From assembly GCA_033816765.1 (NCBI GenBank), contig CM066288.1, positions 2,976,001 to 3,040,000 on the forward strand: a DNA stretch of 64,000 nucleotides. The letters run 5' to 3'. Every line of letters begins with the position of its first letter. The stretch's first letter is position 1. A program made the translations under genes and the position numbers. Of this stretch, positions 32,481-43,855 are shown in pieces. The notes beneath the pieces were generated by a model that was not told the origin of the DNA, ran no database searches, and saw only the letters and a program-made list of their open reading frames with translations. Source of the stretch: Nothopassalora personata (taxonomy: Eukaryota > Ascomycota > Dothideomycetes > Mycosphaerellales > Mycosphaerellaceae).

Positions 32481-32804
32481 TGCGTCCCTTCCATGAAGTC
32501 ATGGTGGTAAAGCCGGAACGACAGTACTTCGAGTACGCAGGCTGCCATGACACGACTGGGCTAGTGACATAATTCCTTCGAGGTTGCTGCTCTGGATAGT
32601 GAATGGTGCCTCGCGACACGTAACGGAGTACGCAATATGTAGCGACTCACGCATAGCACGGCGCGCAACCTTCGCGTAGGTTGCTATAATCCTCGTTACG
32701 TAACTACGCTTCCACAGCTTCGAGCAAGAGCGTCCGATTCTGTACCAAGCGAAGCGCTTGGCGGTAGCGAACTGTGTCACGAGTTCTCGCTCAGCTTGTC
32801 TGCT
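32481..32804. other. Intergenic, 324 bp, with a short shared repeat fragment
   Basis: Lies downstream of the WD40 gene. About 32695-32768 resembles 45470-45537 (common core AAGCGAAGCGCTTG followed by CGG), suggesting remnants of one repeat family. No gene. Confidence 0.3.
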
Positions 32805-34145
32805 TCATCCTTCGTCTAAATTATCTTGCAACGACCACTGTTGAAGTGTGTCGGCTAAGCATGCTTGGAGGAAGGGTGCCCCGCTGCGGTGATCATATTG
32901 CCACCGAGGCCTATACAGCAGACCAGGTCGACGTTGAGAATTATTCAACGTTCGTAAGTGCTCGCCACTTCGTAAGGACCACACCTGCATCTTGTTGTAC
33001 TGGTCAGCCGCTGCTATTAGGTCATCGTGTAGTGTTGGCATATGCAATTTCGTGGAGCCTGATTTGTGGTCCAATATCATAAGAGGGCGGTCCTTGCGAA
33101 GTACACGTAAGTCGTACAGGCTGATGTCGTAGCTGCTGCTGACGAGCAGGTGATGCTCGCTGGTATTGAGACTTTGGATTCCAGAGATGCGGGCATTTCG
33201 TTTGATTCGCAAAGCGGCTCCCTCCGAACGAACATCCCACAACAACACACCATGCGTGATGCCTTTGGCGGCTTTACGACGAGAACCCATTGCCAAAGTG
33301 CGAGGATTGAGCCAATCCGCGGCGTAGCATTCCGTGGACTCGTCGAGTCGGTACCTCGACAAGCTCTTCATCTCCTTCCCGATTGAGTGCAATTGGCAGC
33401 CGTGGGTCCCCGCTACGGCGATCTCGTGCGACCGTTCATTGATCTTGCACTCCCATATGGTGTCTTCTGGCTCTCCAACGTTGAAATGGTAAGCGCTGGC
33501 AACACTGCCATCGTCGTACGAATGGGCGAGCGGACCCACATAGACATTGCCAACAAATGCGTTTGGCCGGGCCGTGCTAGCCACGACGTAGGGTATCCCT
33601 GAAACGGTGGCGTGGTCCAGCGACATGATCGGATCGTAGAATGCATACATCGGTAGCGGATGGATAGTGATACTGCCACTGACCGGATCAGTCCAGTCGC
33701 TAGCATAGACCGCATGACTACTTGGAGTGTGCCTGACGGCAAGCAGTACTTTCGAGGCATCCGGCAAATACCGGAAGTCGGTGATGGACGCATGTGGCGT
33801 ATGCTTGACCAGAACCCGAATCTCCTTTGCTTCCAGGGCTTGGGCGAGCGCCCTGTATCGCGCAGCATCGTAGCAGGTGAAGCGCTGACGTCCTCCATGC
33901 TCGCGAAGTAAGCCGCTGCCACCAAGGAGCGGATGCTTGAACAGTTTTGCCGCTGGCACAGTCTGCTTCTTCAAAGCACGCTCATGCTGGCGATCATGCT
34001 TGCGCCTCTTATACTGGCGCTCTTCTGCATCAACGTTCGCTTTGGAGTACTTGGCGCCTTCCGTAGCCTGGTGGTTGGCGGTAATGGGAAAGTACTTCTT
34101 TTTCTCCTCGTCGAAGTAGAATCCGGGAAGATTGCCCCTGTTCAT
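32805..34145 (-). CDS. WD40 protein, DCAF4/WDR21-like
   Basis: 446 aa, single exon, ATG at 34145-34143. The opening MNRGNLPGFYFDEEKKKYFPI is the hallmark N-terminus of DCAF4 (WDR21) proteins. A basic stretch (QYKRRKHDRQHERALKK) follows, then a beta-propeller of about 5-7 weak WD repeats (for example HGVLLWDVRS, DISLYDLRVL, KMQVWSLRSG). DCAF4 relatives act as substrate receptors for CUL4-DDB1 ubiquitin ligases; the role in fungi is inferred from family. LWDVR and LYDLR resemble the WDXR docking motif that contacts DDB1. The gene is divergent from SelO across a 264-bp shared promoter. Confidence 0.82.
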   Translation of the reverse strand: MNRGNLPGFYFDEEKKKYFPITANHQATEGAKYSKANVDAEERQYKRRKHDRQHERALKKQTVPAAKLFKHPLLGGSGLLREHGGRQRFTCYDAARYRALAQALEAKEIRVLVKHTPHASITDFRYLPDASKVLLAVRHTPSSHAVYASDWTDPVSGSITIHPLPMYAFYDPIMSLDHATVSGIPYVVASTARPNAFVGNVYVGPLAHSYDDGSVASAYHFNVGEPEDTIWECKINERSHEIAVAGTHGCQLHSIGKEMKSLSRYRLDESTECYAADWLNPRTLAMGSRRKAAKGITHGVLLWDVRSEGAALRIKRNARISGIQSLNTSEHHLLVSSSYDISLYDLRVLRKDRPLMILDHKSGSTKLHMPTLHDDLIAAADQYNKMQVWSLRSGEHLRTLNNSQRRPGLLYRPRWQYDHRSGAPFLQACLADTLQQWSLQDNLDEG

Positions 34146-34409
34146 CCTGTCGAAATCGGCCAGGAGTGTACGGCGTGACCCAGTCTCTGCATGGCTATGT
34201 GAATGCGTTTGGCTGTGGCGATGATGGCGATGCGGTACCCGTAGTGCTACGTGTTGTTGTCCAGGAAAAGTCCAGATCTCAAATTGTTGGGAGCGACGGG
34301 GGCTAGACCTTTCTGGTCATGTCTCGGCATTGCTCGGCTTCGGATCGGCAAGTGCGAACTGTGCGAACGTCATGCCGATCTCGCCAAAGATGTGATGCGG
34401 AACGAGTGA
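34146..34409. promoter_or_regulatory. Divergent promoter region, DCAF4-like and SelO
   Basis: A 264-bp gap between two head-to-head genes. Both promoters must lie here. No clear TATA box. Confidence 0.4.
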
Positions 34410-36437
34410 ATGAACACAACTCCTTTTGCCACTTTCACTTCCTGTTATGATACGTCCTTAATCTCTTTGGTCGTGTCTGTCTATTGTATGTATCGTGCAA
34501 TCTCCCGAACGAGACCACGAAGTATTGCACAGCGACGTGTAACTCAAATGGCGAGCCAAATCAGCAACGCTGCAAATGGCGAGCAGAAGACCTATAATAT
34601 CCGTGATTTACCAAAGACCAACACATTCACGCAAAAGCTGCCCCCAGATCAAGAGTATCCAACACCTGCATCATCGCATACAGCAGAACGGAAGAAGCTG
34701 GGACCTCGATTAGTGAGGAATGCTGCATACACATTTGTCAGACCAGAACCGTTCAAGAAGTCAGAGCTCGTAGGAGTATCGAAAGCGGCACTGCGAGACT
34801 TGGCTATCGATCCTGCGTCGATCAACGATGAGGACTTCAAGAAGACGGTAGCGGGCGAGAAGATCATAACTATTGATGAAGAGAAAGGGCCCGGCGACAA
34901 GGACGTATATCCTTGGGCACAATGTTACGGAGGATATCAGTTTGGCCAGTGGGCAGGCCAACTAGGCGATGGCCGGGCTATGTCGCTGTTTGAAGCCAAG
35001 AACCCTAATACTGGAAAGAGGTACGAGATTCAGCTGAAAGGTGCCGGAAAGACTCCGTACTCGCGATTTGCAGATGGCAAGGCCGTTGTGAGGAGCAGCA
35101 TCAGAGAATTCGTGGTCAGCGAAGCGTTGAATGCACTTGGGATACCCTCAACGCGAGCATTGAGCTTGACGCTGGGCCCAGATGAGACAGTGCGAAGGGA
35201 AACAGCGGAGCCTGCTGCGATGGTGGCACGTTTTGCCGAGTCGTGGATAAGGATTGGCACCTTTGATCTACCGAGGTCAAGAGGTGACAGAGATTTGATC
35301 AAGAAAATGGCAGACTATGTTGCTGAAGACGTGTTTGGTGGATGGGATAAGCTGCCAGCGAAGGTGCCCTCCACAGAAGAGAAGGACGTCGTTGAGGTGA
35401 AACGTGGGATCGCTAAGGACGACGTCGAAGGCGAAGCAGAGAGCGAGGAGAATAGATACACTCGCCTCTTCCGAGAGATCGCTCGACGAAACGCAAAGAC
35501 AGTAGCCCACTGGCAAGCCTATGCCTTCACCAATGGCGTCCTTAATTCCGACAACACCTCCATCTACGGCCTCTCCGTTGACTTCGGTCCCTTCGCCTTC
35601 CTCGACAATTTCGATCCAAAGTACACCCCAAACCACGACGACCACATGCTCCGCTACTCCTACAAGAACCAACCCTCCATTATCTGGTGGAACCTCGTCC
35701 GGCTAGCCGAAGCTCTTGGCGAACTGATCGGTGCTGGAAACTGGTGTGATGACAGCGAATTTGTCGAGAAAGGCGTTCGACAGGAACGCGCCGACGAACT
35801 CATCAAGCGCGCTGAGACGGTCATCGACAAAGTTGGCGAGGAATACAAAGCCGTCTTCATGGCAGAGTACAAGCGCCTGATGACTGCCCGTCTCGGCTTG
35901 AAACAATGCAAAGAGTCCGATTTCCAGGAACTCTATTCCGAACTTCTCGACGCCCTCGAAGCTCTCGAGCTCGACTTCAACCACACCTTCCGCCGCCTGA
36001 GCCACATCGGCATGTCCGAAATCGAAACAGACGAACAGCGAAAGGACGTAGCAGGCCGCTTCTTCCACCACGAAGGGCTACCAGGCCTTGTTCTTGCCGA
36101 CGGCGGCGAAGATAAAGCTCGTGCCCGGATTGCCAAGTGGTTAGAGAAGTATCGAACTCGTGTTCTCGAGGATTGGGAGGATTCTCATGAAGCGCGGGAT
36201 CAGAGATTAGCCAGTATGAAAGCTGTCAATCCGAAATTTATCCCACGGTCCTGGGTCTTGGATGAGTTGATCGAGAGGGTGGAGAAAAAGGGCGAGCGGG
36301 AAATCCTCGATCACGTTATGAATATGGCGCTGGCGCCTTTCAATGAAGAATGGGGCTGGAACAGAGAGGAGGAAGAGAGATTCTGTGGTGATGTGCCGAG
36401 GTATCAAAGGGCTATGCAATGCTCGTGTAGTTCGTAG
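34410..36437 (+). CDS. SelO-family protein adenylyltransferase (Fmp40-like), mitochondrial
   Basis: 675 aa from ATG 34410. SelO proteins are pseudokinase-fold enzymes that transfer AMP to Ser/Thr/Tyr of target proteins in mitochondria, linked to redox stress. Conserved blocks are visible: YGGYQFGQWAGQLGDGRAM, EIQLKGAGKTPYSRFADGK, RSSIREFVVSEAL, HWQAYAFTNGVLNSDNTSI and FLDNFDPKYTPNHDD (metal-binding Asn/Asp). The chain ends CSCSS. In animal SelO the corresponding third-last residue is selenocysteine, and here it is Cys, as in yeast. The first ~46 residues are hydrophobic then Arg-rich (RAISRTRPRSIAQRR), a plausible mitochondrial presequence; an internal ATG at 34551 could give a shorter form. 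Confidence 0.92.
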   Translation: MNTTPFATFTSCYDTSLISLVVSVYCMYRAISRTRPRSIAQRRVTQMASQISNAANGEQKTYNIRDLPKTNTFTQKLPPDQEYPTPASSHTAERKKLGPRLVRNAAYTFVRPEPFKKSELVGVSKAALRDLAIDPASINDEDFKKTVAGEKIITIDEEKGPGDKDVYPWAQCYGGYQFGQWAGQLGDGRAMSLFEAKNPNTGKRYEIQLKGAGKTPYSRFADGKAVVRSSIREFVVSEALNALGIPSTRALSLTLGPDETVRRETAEPAAMVARFAESWIRIGTFDLPRSRGDRDLIKKMADYVAEDVFGGWDKLPAKVPSTEEKDVVEVKRGIAKDDVEGEAESEENRYTRLFREIARRNAKTVAHWQAYAFTNGVLNSDNTSIYGLSVDFGPFAFLDNFDPKYTPNHDDHMLRYSYKNQPSIIWWNLVRLAEALGELIGAGNWCDDSEFVEKGVRQERADELIKRAETVIDKVGEEYKAVFMAEYKRLMTARLGLKQCKESDFQELYSELLDALEALELDFNHTFRRLSHIGMSEIETDEQRKDVAGRFFHHEGLPGLVLADGGEDKARARIAKWLEKYRTRVLEDWEDSHEARDQRLASMKAVNPKFIPRSWVLDELIERVEKKGEREILDHVMNMALAPFNEEWGWNREEEERFCGDVPRYQRAMQCSCSS

Positions 36438-36868
36438 TAGGTGGCTTGTGTGAATATGGACCACGAGGATTGATGAAGCAGCAATCTTCGTGCGCGCAGC
36501 CGGCCGGCGTCTCTTGCTCTCCTTGCGCTTCCACGTTGTCAGTCTACAACATGGCCATGCCAGACGCCTTAGCCGACCACATCCCAGGGCTTAGGCCAAA
36601 GCTCGTTGCTGTTTCTAGCAGAGTACGCCATTGGAATTCTGCTGCGGCCAAATCATTAGTTTCTTCTAGTTCTGCTGCGATCGCTTATGCGTAGCGACGC
36701 GCTTGCCTTCGAGTACGACCCGAATGCCACGAAAAGCAATGACGCCTTAGCAGTTCGAGCGTGAGTTGGGGTTCTTGGAGAGACGAAGCGTTTTCAGCGG
36801 CGACCACCTTGTGGATAGCCCCCGCTTGGTGTTGAAGTGTGGGTTTGAACACAGTGAAAGGGGGGGGG
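36438..36868. other. Intergenic left of MITE, with G run
   Basis: 3' flank of SelO. Contains a run of G at 36860-36868 directly before the inverted repeat. No gene. Confidence 0.45.
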
Positions 36869-37118
36869 CAACCTACCGACAGTAAAACTGCAACTGGGAT
36901 TTGCGAGACACAACACGATCGCAACACATTAATATTGCGCTGATTGCTTTTGTTGGGTATTGCCGCTTTGTAGCGACCGGGCATACTGTCTGCGCTATAA
37001 CTAAGTCATTCGTAGGTTCAGGACACGGAACAAAAGAGACGAAGAAACAAGATTGCGACGAGACTGCGGAGGGATCGGCAGTGGGGGGGCCAGTTACAGT
37101 TTTGCTGTCCGCAGGTTG
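36869..37118. mobile_element. Probable MITE with 29-bp terminal inverted repeats
   Basis: The 29 bp at 36869-36897 match the reverse complement of 37090-37118 at 25 of 29 positions (both begin CAACCT and end ACTGG when read inwards). The enclosed ~190 bp have no ORF of note. Size (250 bp), inverted ends and lack of coding capacity fit a miniature inverted-repeat transposable element. Both sides are G-rich, and I see no certain target-site duplication, so the exact outer ends are not fixed. Confidence 0.5.
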
Positions 37119-37270
37119 GGGTGGGGGTTCGCGATACGAGGAGCGGCTTGATGTGCGTACAAAGCATGCGTCATCACGAACGCGATGGTGTATCTCATGT
37201 CTGATATATGGCTCTATACTACTCATGCTCTATACTACTCATGCCAGTGTACTGCATCTGTGTCATGTCT

Positions 37271-39317
37271 CTAATTCTTCCTCTTGCGGGCACTAGCCTT
37301 CTCCTTCCCACTCGCGACAGCGGAGTCAGCCTTCTCATTCAGTTCTCCCTTGATCTTACCACTGTCCGTCTTCTGGCCGTCAGGTGGGCTTCTCAGTGGC
37401 TTCGTTGCCTGCTTGCTCTCGACTTCTTCGTCGTCGCCACCTTGTCCGAACTCGTTGACACGGGTGTAGTCGACCCTGTAAGCCCAGGCCTGGTAGATGT
37501 AAACGAAAAAGATGACGTCGTCGCGAAGGGTGGCGAGACGATGAAGTACCGGCATCTTGATGGTGAAAGCGAACAGGTCGTCGATGAACGTGTTGAGGAA
37601 CTTGTACATCATGGTCCGGCCGGGCATGTGAGCGACGGACTTGAGGCGGTAGTTGATGTAAAGGGCGGGGACCTGTGAAGATATTAGTATAATGTCTGTC
37701 CATCGAAGATTTCCGTCGACGTACCATCATGAGGAAGCCGTAAGCGTAGACACTGCCGACCAGTGTAGTGATGACGAAGCTGTACCAGCTCTTGTGGTCT
37801 TCGTACATGAGGGAATACACAGCGTAAGCGAGCAGCAACGGAACAGCAATGATGCCCATGTACTTGAAGGCAATTTTGTCGTACTCTTCCGTCTTTTCCT
37901 CGGTCTCGCTGAGCTTGTGCTTATCCTCGAAGACCACAGTGAACGGGAGTCCGAGCTTGTGAGAGTAGGTTCCTGCTTGTGGCACGCGAACGCGGACATT
38001 GACTGCTTTGGTGATCTTCCAGGCTTCGATTGCAATGCCCATGCCTTGGCCAAAGAGGATCATCCAGCTGGTGTTCTCATTGTTGTCCATGAGGTACAGG
38101 AAGACGATGAGCTGCATGAAGACATTGGAGAGGATCGTGCGAACAGAAATGCCGACATTGTCCTTCTTCTTCCGCCAGTGGCTGACATCGTTCTTGAAAG
38201 CGAGCAGTTCGAAGATCATGTGGAGAACACTGACGATCGCAGTCGTCCCGAGCAGCCATTGGTTCGTGTCGAGCAAAGTTTCCTTGATCATCTCCATCTC
38301 AGACCCGTCACCGCCACCTGGAGTTGGCTCGCCGTTTGCCGCTTTGCGCGCAGTCTCCTTCATGCCCTCGTCCATGCTAGCCATGACGCTGAATTGCCAG
38401 CTGGCCAGGGTCGAAAGGTCAACATTGATCGGTAGTGTCTTCTGCGGTACCGTCGAATTGAGCTCGATCATGTGCGATCGCAGCTGCCAGAAGGTGTTTA
38501 GGTACAGCACTGGGTAGTACCATCCGTTTTTGCCGGTGATGTCGCGCTTCCCCGTTTGTTCGAGAGTGTAAAATTGTCTCGTGGCCGGGTGCAGACTGGG
38601 CCACTGCACATCACCTATTTCTGGTACGAAGGAGAGAGTGAAATTTGGATGGTAGTAGGAGGAGACAGTAGGACCGGACGTCTCGTCGACATCTTCCTCT
38701 GACTTGGTCTCGTTTGTGCCGCCGCCTAGCAAGTTTCTCGTTTTTCTGACCTTCTTCTTGGCCAAGTACGAAGTCAAGGGCCTGTGCATGCGATATGCCT
38801 TTTCTGGATCATATGCTGGAGACGCCGGGTCTTTCTCCGCACCTGTTTGCGCAATCAAGATGTGTGCCCACAGGGTTCCATTGTTCTGCACGCTCGGCGG
38901 GACATTGAAGGTCTTGTGTACCTCGCGGTAGTCTTTCTGTGATCTATCAAGGGAGAAGTTCTTCTCATTCACGATCAAGCTATCTGTAGGCAACTGGCTC
39001 AGGGTCGGGAGAATGTTGCTGGCGGATATATACATGGCGACGTCGACGCTCGTGTTCGTGGGCCATAATGGTTGCAGGCCTTGTGGTATGGCACTCCACT
39101 CTCCCGGGGCTATGGGATCCGCTCCGGGATTCGCTACAGCGTCTGGTGTCGGTGTCGCGGCCTTGTTGGCCCCCATAAACTGCTTCATGGCAAACTGGAT
39201 GGCGATGAAGACGGCGACATTCTTGCCGATGGACCACAACCAGTTCGTTTGGGTGTCTCCATCGGCAGCTACAGCTTCGCCCGCAGGCTGGACTGCAGGA
39301 GGTGCTTGACCAGACAT
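37271..39317 (-). CDS. CLPTM1-family multipass membrane protein
   Basis: Predicted 664 aa from two exons: 39317-37725 and 37672-37271. The 52-bp phase-0 intron (GTACGT...CACAG) joins YGFLMM to VPALYINYRLKSVAHM. CLPTM1 family features are: an early hydrophobic segment (VAVFIAIQFAMKQFM, about residues 34-48), a large luminal domain with the FSLDRSQKDYREVHKTF and GTLWAHI region, KLGLPFTVVFEDKHKLSE, and about five hydrophobic segments in the last 300 residues. Family members are ER/Golgi membrane proteins; the human homologue regulates receptor trafficking and CLPTM1L scrambles lipids. The tail is Lys/Glu-rich (ASGKEKASARKRKN), possibly an ER-retention type basic end. Reading through the intron gives a spurious Arg/His-rich tail. 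Confidence 0.9.
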
Positions 39318-40062
39318 GGAGGTTGTCTGTCTGTCGTGAGGATGTTGGACGGAGAGTGACTATGCAGCCATATGTGTCAGTACAGTACGTCGCCAGAACA
39401 CAGAAGGGTCCAACGGTCAACTGTTTCTTAGTGGCTGACACGCTACGTAGAGCTCCAAGACGACCCACGTGCTCGGCGAAGTAAGGTATAGGCGGAGATT
39501 GCGCCTTATCGCGAGACAAAGGCGGCACTTCACATGAACGCGAGTCTCTGCTCTATACCGACGACTCATTCACTCATTCACTCGAGTCTCTGTATATACG
39601 CATGTGTTACGTCGCCGTACTCAGGCATCAACTATATCACAGCCAATCAGCGCGGTGGTTCTCTTGTTTGAACAGAGGCTGAACTGCGGCTAGTTCTACC
39701 GGCGAACTCGTGATCTCATCATCAAGCTGCGTCACATTCGCCGGTACCTGGTCTGGAGAGTTACCGTCCACCGCTCGCTGCTTCCTGCGAAGGTGCCAAC
39801 ACCTAAAAGATCACAGCACTCGTCTGAAAGTATTCCATACTGTCGGAAGTATACAGCACGTCGTTGGAGAAACGCCCACGGTTCAGTGTTCCCACACCAC
39901 CACCACCACCACCACCACCACCACCACCCGCATCCGGCTATCTCGAGTCTCGGGCATCGGCATTCTAGTAGAAGAGCGCTCCAAGTGCGTGCAGCTGGTC
40001 TGCTGTACCAGCACCACTACGCGACCGAACACTATTGCTACGACATCGCATAGTCAGTCATC
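39318..40062. promoter_or_regulatory. Divergent promoter region, CLPTM1 and PNS1, with (CAC)n tract
   Basis: A 745-bp gap between head-to-head genes. A (CAC)n microsatellite lies at about 39895-39929, close upstream of the PNS1 start and probably in its promoter or 5' UTR. No other gene. Confidence 0.45.
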
Positions 40063-42392
40063 ATGTTTTCTGAGTGTAAGTCTTCCACTTGCATACCATA
40101 CCGCCTTCACGTCTGGATTACGCGGCACCGGCGTCACCACCAACAACTCGCGTGACTAACCCCGACTGCCTCATAGATGCTTCACGATTCCTACAGCAGT
40201 CCAACGCCCACCTATCCTTCAACCAAGAGGACCAACGGAATCGCTCTCGAAACCCTCTAGACCGACGGCGACAACCAGCTAGCAACTCGCGATATGTGCA
40301 GCGACCGGGCATGCCAAATCACCCCTACCACCAAGGACCCTCCGCGTCGCAGTCACGATTTCCCTTCGCTTCCCGACTATCGCGACAGGATCCTCAGGCA
40401 CCTTTATTCTATAGCGCGACCGATGACTTCGAAGAGGAGGACGAGAACGACCAGCATGAACGCGAGGTGAACGACATGTACGCGCTCCAGCGGAGTAGAC
40501 AGCACTTTGGGCCGAGCAACCTGACGGAGAGCTCGGAGCTGGAAGATGATGCGGTGGAGAAAGTGGAAGAGACGCACAGAGGGCAGAACCACGACAGAGA
40601 TGAAAGTATGCCGCGAGGGAGGATAGGCGCGCCATACCCCCCTTCATCGAGAGCTGGAAGCAAGCCCGAGTCTGACATGAGCCGGCCAAGCTCTAAGGGG
40701 AAAGGCAGGCTCGTGGACGTCAACCTCAACAGCACGATACATGAGGAGCCACCCGAGTCGTTGGCCAACTTGTCTCCCTCGATCGACCCAGACTCACCCC
40801 CACCAGCATTCCGACCCTTCAAGCAGGACATCAAGTCGAGTAGGCTGAGTAGCTTTCTCCCTCTGGAGACCCACGAAGACACAGCTATGATGCATCCCAG
40901 GCCACCGTCAACAGAACGAGCAGAGAGCGTGCCACCGACAGTCATTCTGCCGACGCTGGAGCCACCCAAACACGACGCTTTTTGGGGAAATATCTTCATG
41001 ATATCGCTCTTCACCATGGTCGCCGCATTCATTGTGATATGGTTTCAAACAGCGGCGCCGTCTAAGAAACAGCCACTTGGAGACACCATCTACTCAGTAC
41101 TGAAGTCGAACACGAACATGCTGGTGTGGGATACACTCGTTGCGGTCGTTGTGGCCTTGGTCTGGCTGTCACTACTGCGCAACTACGTCCGCGTCCTGGT
41201 CTTTGGCATGCTGGTGGCAATGCCCGTAGTACTCTTTTCATTCTCCCTATACCCGCTCATCAGTAGCTTTCAGGGTTCGTGGCAGGGCGCATCCATACAG
41301 GATAAAGCAATGCGTTGGTTCTCGTTCGTTCCGGCATTGATGGCACTTCTCTGGACCTGGAGTGTTGTCAAGAACCGACACAGTCTCGCCAAGGCGATCA
41401 GTATCTTGGAGTTCAGCACCAAGATCATCGCCTCCAGTCCGTACCTTCTGACCTTGGGATTTGCCTCACTTGCGAGCATCGTGGTCTTCACCTGGTGCTG
41501 GACACTGATGTTCGAGCGCGTGTTCCTGTCAGGTCGCTGGGTGGGCGCGAGTCAGTTCGTTCTCTATGCCAACAGCTGGTGGCTTGGAGCCTTCTTCGTC
41601 CTGCAGTACCTATGGACCTTGGGCGTGCTTGCCGGAATACAGAGAGCGACTACGGCAGCAACAGTAAGCCAGTGGTACTTCCATCGCCTGGTAGTGCCGC
41701 AGCCGACGAACCGCGAGGTAGTCCAAGCCAGCTTCAATCACGCCACCGGAGCTTTGTTCGGTACGGTCTGTCTAAGCACTTTCCTCAGTCTCTTGGTCAG
41801 ATTGCCATTAATCGTCCTTCCTGGAAGACTTTCCGGGCTTCTCAACATGTGTGCCTACTGGATCATCCCGACCAGTCTTGCCACACTGACAAACCCGCTC
41901 ACGCTCACCCACGCCGCCATACACAGCCAGCCACTTGGCATCGCTGCTCGTGGGCTTGCGCAGCTGAACTTCGTCAGCCGGACGAACCCCAGCAACACGC
42001 TTGGACCACGAAACTTTCATCCTGCGTCGCCGAATGGAAGCATTTTACTGCCCTACCGGCTGTCGAAGTTGCTGTTGCAAGCGACACGTTATATCATGTC
42101 GTTCGCGCTGGGTTTCAGCTCATGGGTCCGGGCAGCACACAGCATCAAGCTTGAAGGTACCGCTGGAATCCGCGGCAGTCTTTATGCGTACATCGTGGGC
42201 ATGGTCGCAGCATCTATCGGCTTTGCTGTCCTCGGATCCATCGAGAATGTGGTTGGTGCGACGGTCGATGCTGCCGTCATCTGTTGGGCGAGCGAGAGTG
42301 CTGGCGGCAGAGGCGAGGCAAAGTTCTGCCGTGAAGCAGGTGAGCTGTTCGGCGATGACGACCCAAGAGGAGGGAGAGTCAGCGTGGCATGA
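40063..42392 (+). CDS. PNS1/CTL-like choline transporter-like membrane protein
   Basis: Predicted 742 aa. A 13-nt first exon (40063-40075, MFSE) is spliced over a 101-bp intron (GTAAGT, branch GACTAAC, acceptor CATAG) to exon 2 at 40177-42392. The codon split gives MFSEYASRFLQQSNAHL. Without this exon the frame has no ATG at its start. The N-terminal ~280 residues are polar and disordered with acidic clusters (DDFEEEDENDQHE). About ten hydrophobic segments follow, from FWGNIFMISLFTMVAAFI on. The CTL signature region is near the C-terminus (VVVPQPT-type loop, TRYIMSFALGFSSWV and YAYIVGMVAASIGFAVLG). The yeast homologue Pns1 sits in the plasma membrane; choline transport has not been shown there, so the substrate is left open. 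Confidence 0.87.
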
Positions 42393-42823
42393 TTTTACAA
42401 GGCCAAGCGAAGATATGGGACATCAGGCGCAATGGAACTACAGACAGGATATGCGCTCGGCGCAAGGACTCTGCGCGATACCCATGATGCAAACATGAAG
42501 CGATGCAAACGTTACACGAAGTAGATAGATACAGCTATCCATACGTCACACAAAGCCCGAGCACTTGCTCGCGATCAACCGCTTTCATCTCTCGGACGCA
42601 AAAAATGACACATGAGATTGCATACGGAATCACGCTACCCCTCCCAGGACCTCCAAGTCTACTGCAAAATCACACGTCTCCTCCGATCATTCTCCCGATC
42701 CCACTGATTTGGATGCAGACGAGTGCAATCTGGCCTATGGCATCGCTCCCCATTCTTACAGACGTGGTACTTGCATTTGTAGCCCTAGATCGGCGTCAAG
42801 ATTAGTCTCGTTCGGCTTGTAGC
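42393..42823. other. Intergenic between convergent genes, 431 bp
   Basis: 3' flanks of the PNS1 gene and the coiled-coil protein gene. No further feature seen. Confidence 0.5.
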
Positions 42824-43654
42824 TCAAGATAACAAGGAGCTCACCCGAGAACGACAATATTCACAAAGTGTAGCACCTGAGCAACGGTGGCGACTGAGCT
42901 GATCGCCTTCGAGCCACGCTTGCCAGCACATTGTGCATGCTACGTAGCGGCGCGGCGGTCGGGGCGGACGTGGAGGATCCCTGCGAGGTGGTGCTGGAGA
43001 GTTCTGCCGGGCGTCTAAGGTGGCTATGGCAGGCTGAGGACGTAAGGGTGGTGGTACGAAGATTTTGGGGTGGGAGTTTGTCTTTTGGCGCTTCGCTGGT
43101 GGCTCCTCGTTTGGACGCCCGGGGACGTCGCAAGGTCCACTTTCCGGCTGGAGTGAGGTGCGAGGTGACATGGCGCTTGCAGGACTGTTATTGCGCTGCA
43201 AGCCTTGTGGCTCTGGAGCTGGGGATGTAGCAGGGGCGTTGCAAGGCCGATGTGGTTGCGGCGGACGAACGAAGGGATTGCTTGGCCCTGTTGGCGTTGA
43301 CATTCGCTGCTGCTGCTGGGCTCCTTGAGCCTGACCAGAATTCATCTGCTGACGTGCCTCGTCGCGCTCTTTGCGAAGGCGCTTGGTAGTGTCTCGGAGG
43401 CATCTGACTGTTCTCGCGACCTTGTCGATCTGAGCCTTTACCTTGTCGTTGCATTCGTCTTTGAGGAGGACAAGGTCGAGCAAAGTGCCGTCGACTTCTG
43501 TCTCTGCCTTGGTAGATGAACTGGAGAAGAAGAGGAACATGCTGGAGAAGAAGGCAATCTCTAGAAGAGTACCGAACGCCGGGCTGCTTTCAAGCGCAAC
43601 GAGAACAGCAGACAAACTTCACGGGTGTTCCAAGACGACAGCAGAGCTCATCAT
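42824..43654 (-). CDS. Hypothetical coiled-coil protein with C-terminal Cys/His cluster
   Basis: The main frame runs from 43540 (first in-frame ATG) to 42824 and encodes about 238 aa. The parts are: coiled coil (VKAQIDKVARTVRCLRDTT and KRLRKERDEARQQM), a long Pro/Ser-rich disordered middle with a basic patch (PPAKRQKT), and a C-terminal putative zinc-binding set (CTMCWQAW...HRCSG...CEYC). I know no family for it. The start is uncertain. A 32-nt first exon at 43654-43623 (MMSSAVVLEHP) with donor GTGAAG joins in phase to acceptors at either 43542 or 43521, and I use its start as the limit. It may be nuclear, given the basic patch and metal-binding end (inference). Confidence 0.55.
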
Positions 43655-43855
43655 GCAGTTGCTGGCTTTGTCGATTCGCCTTCAACGGCAACAATACGTA
43701 GACGCGTACCCAAGGCGCGCTAAACACCAAAGCTCGGCAATCTATTCGCCAAACTTGGCCCTACGTAAAAACTAGGGCAGAGGTAGCGGCGGGAACGGAC
43801 CGTAGCTCCGATTAGCATTGAATCAGACATTGATTCACTATTGATTGTGAGAGCG
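43655..43855. other. Intergenic left of solo-LTR-like sequence
   Basis: Upstream flank of the coiled-coil protein gene. Nothing further recognised. Confidence 0.4.
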
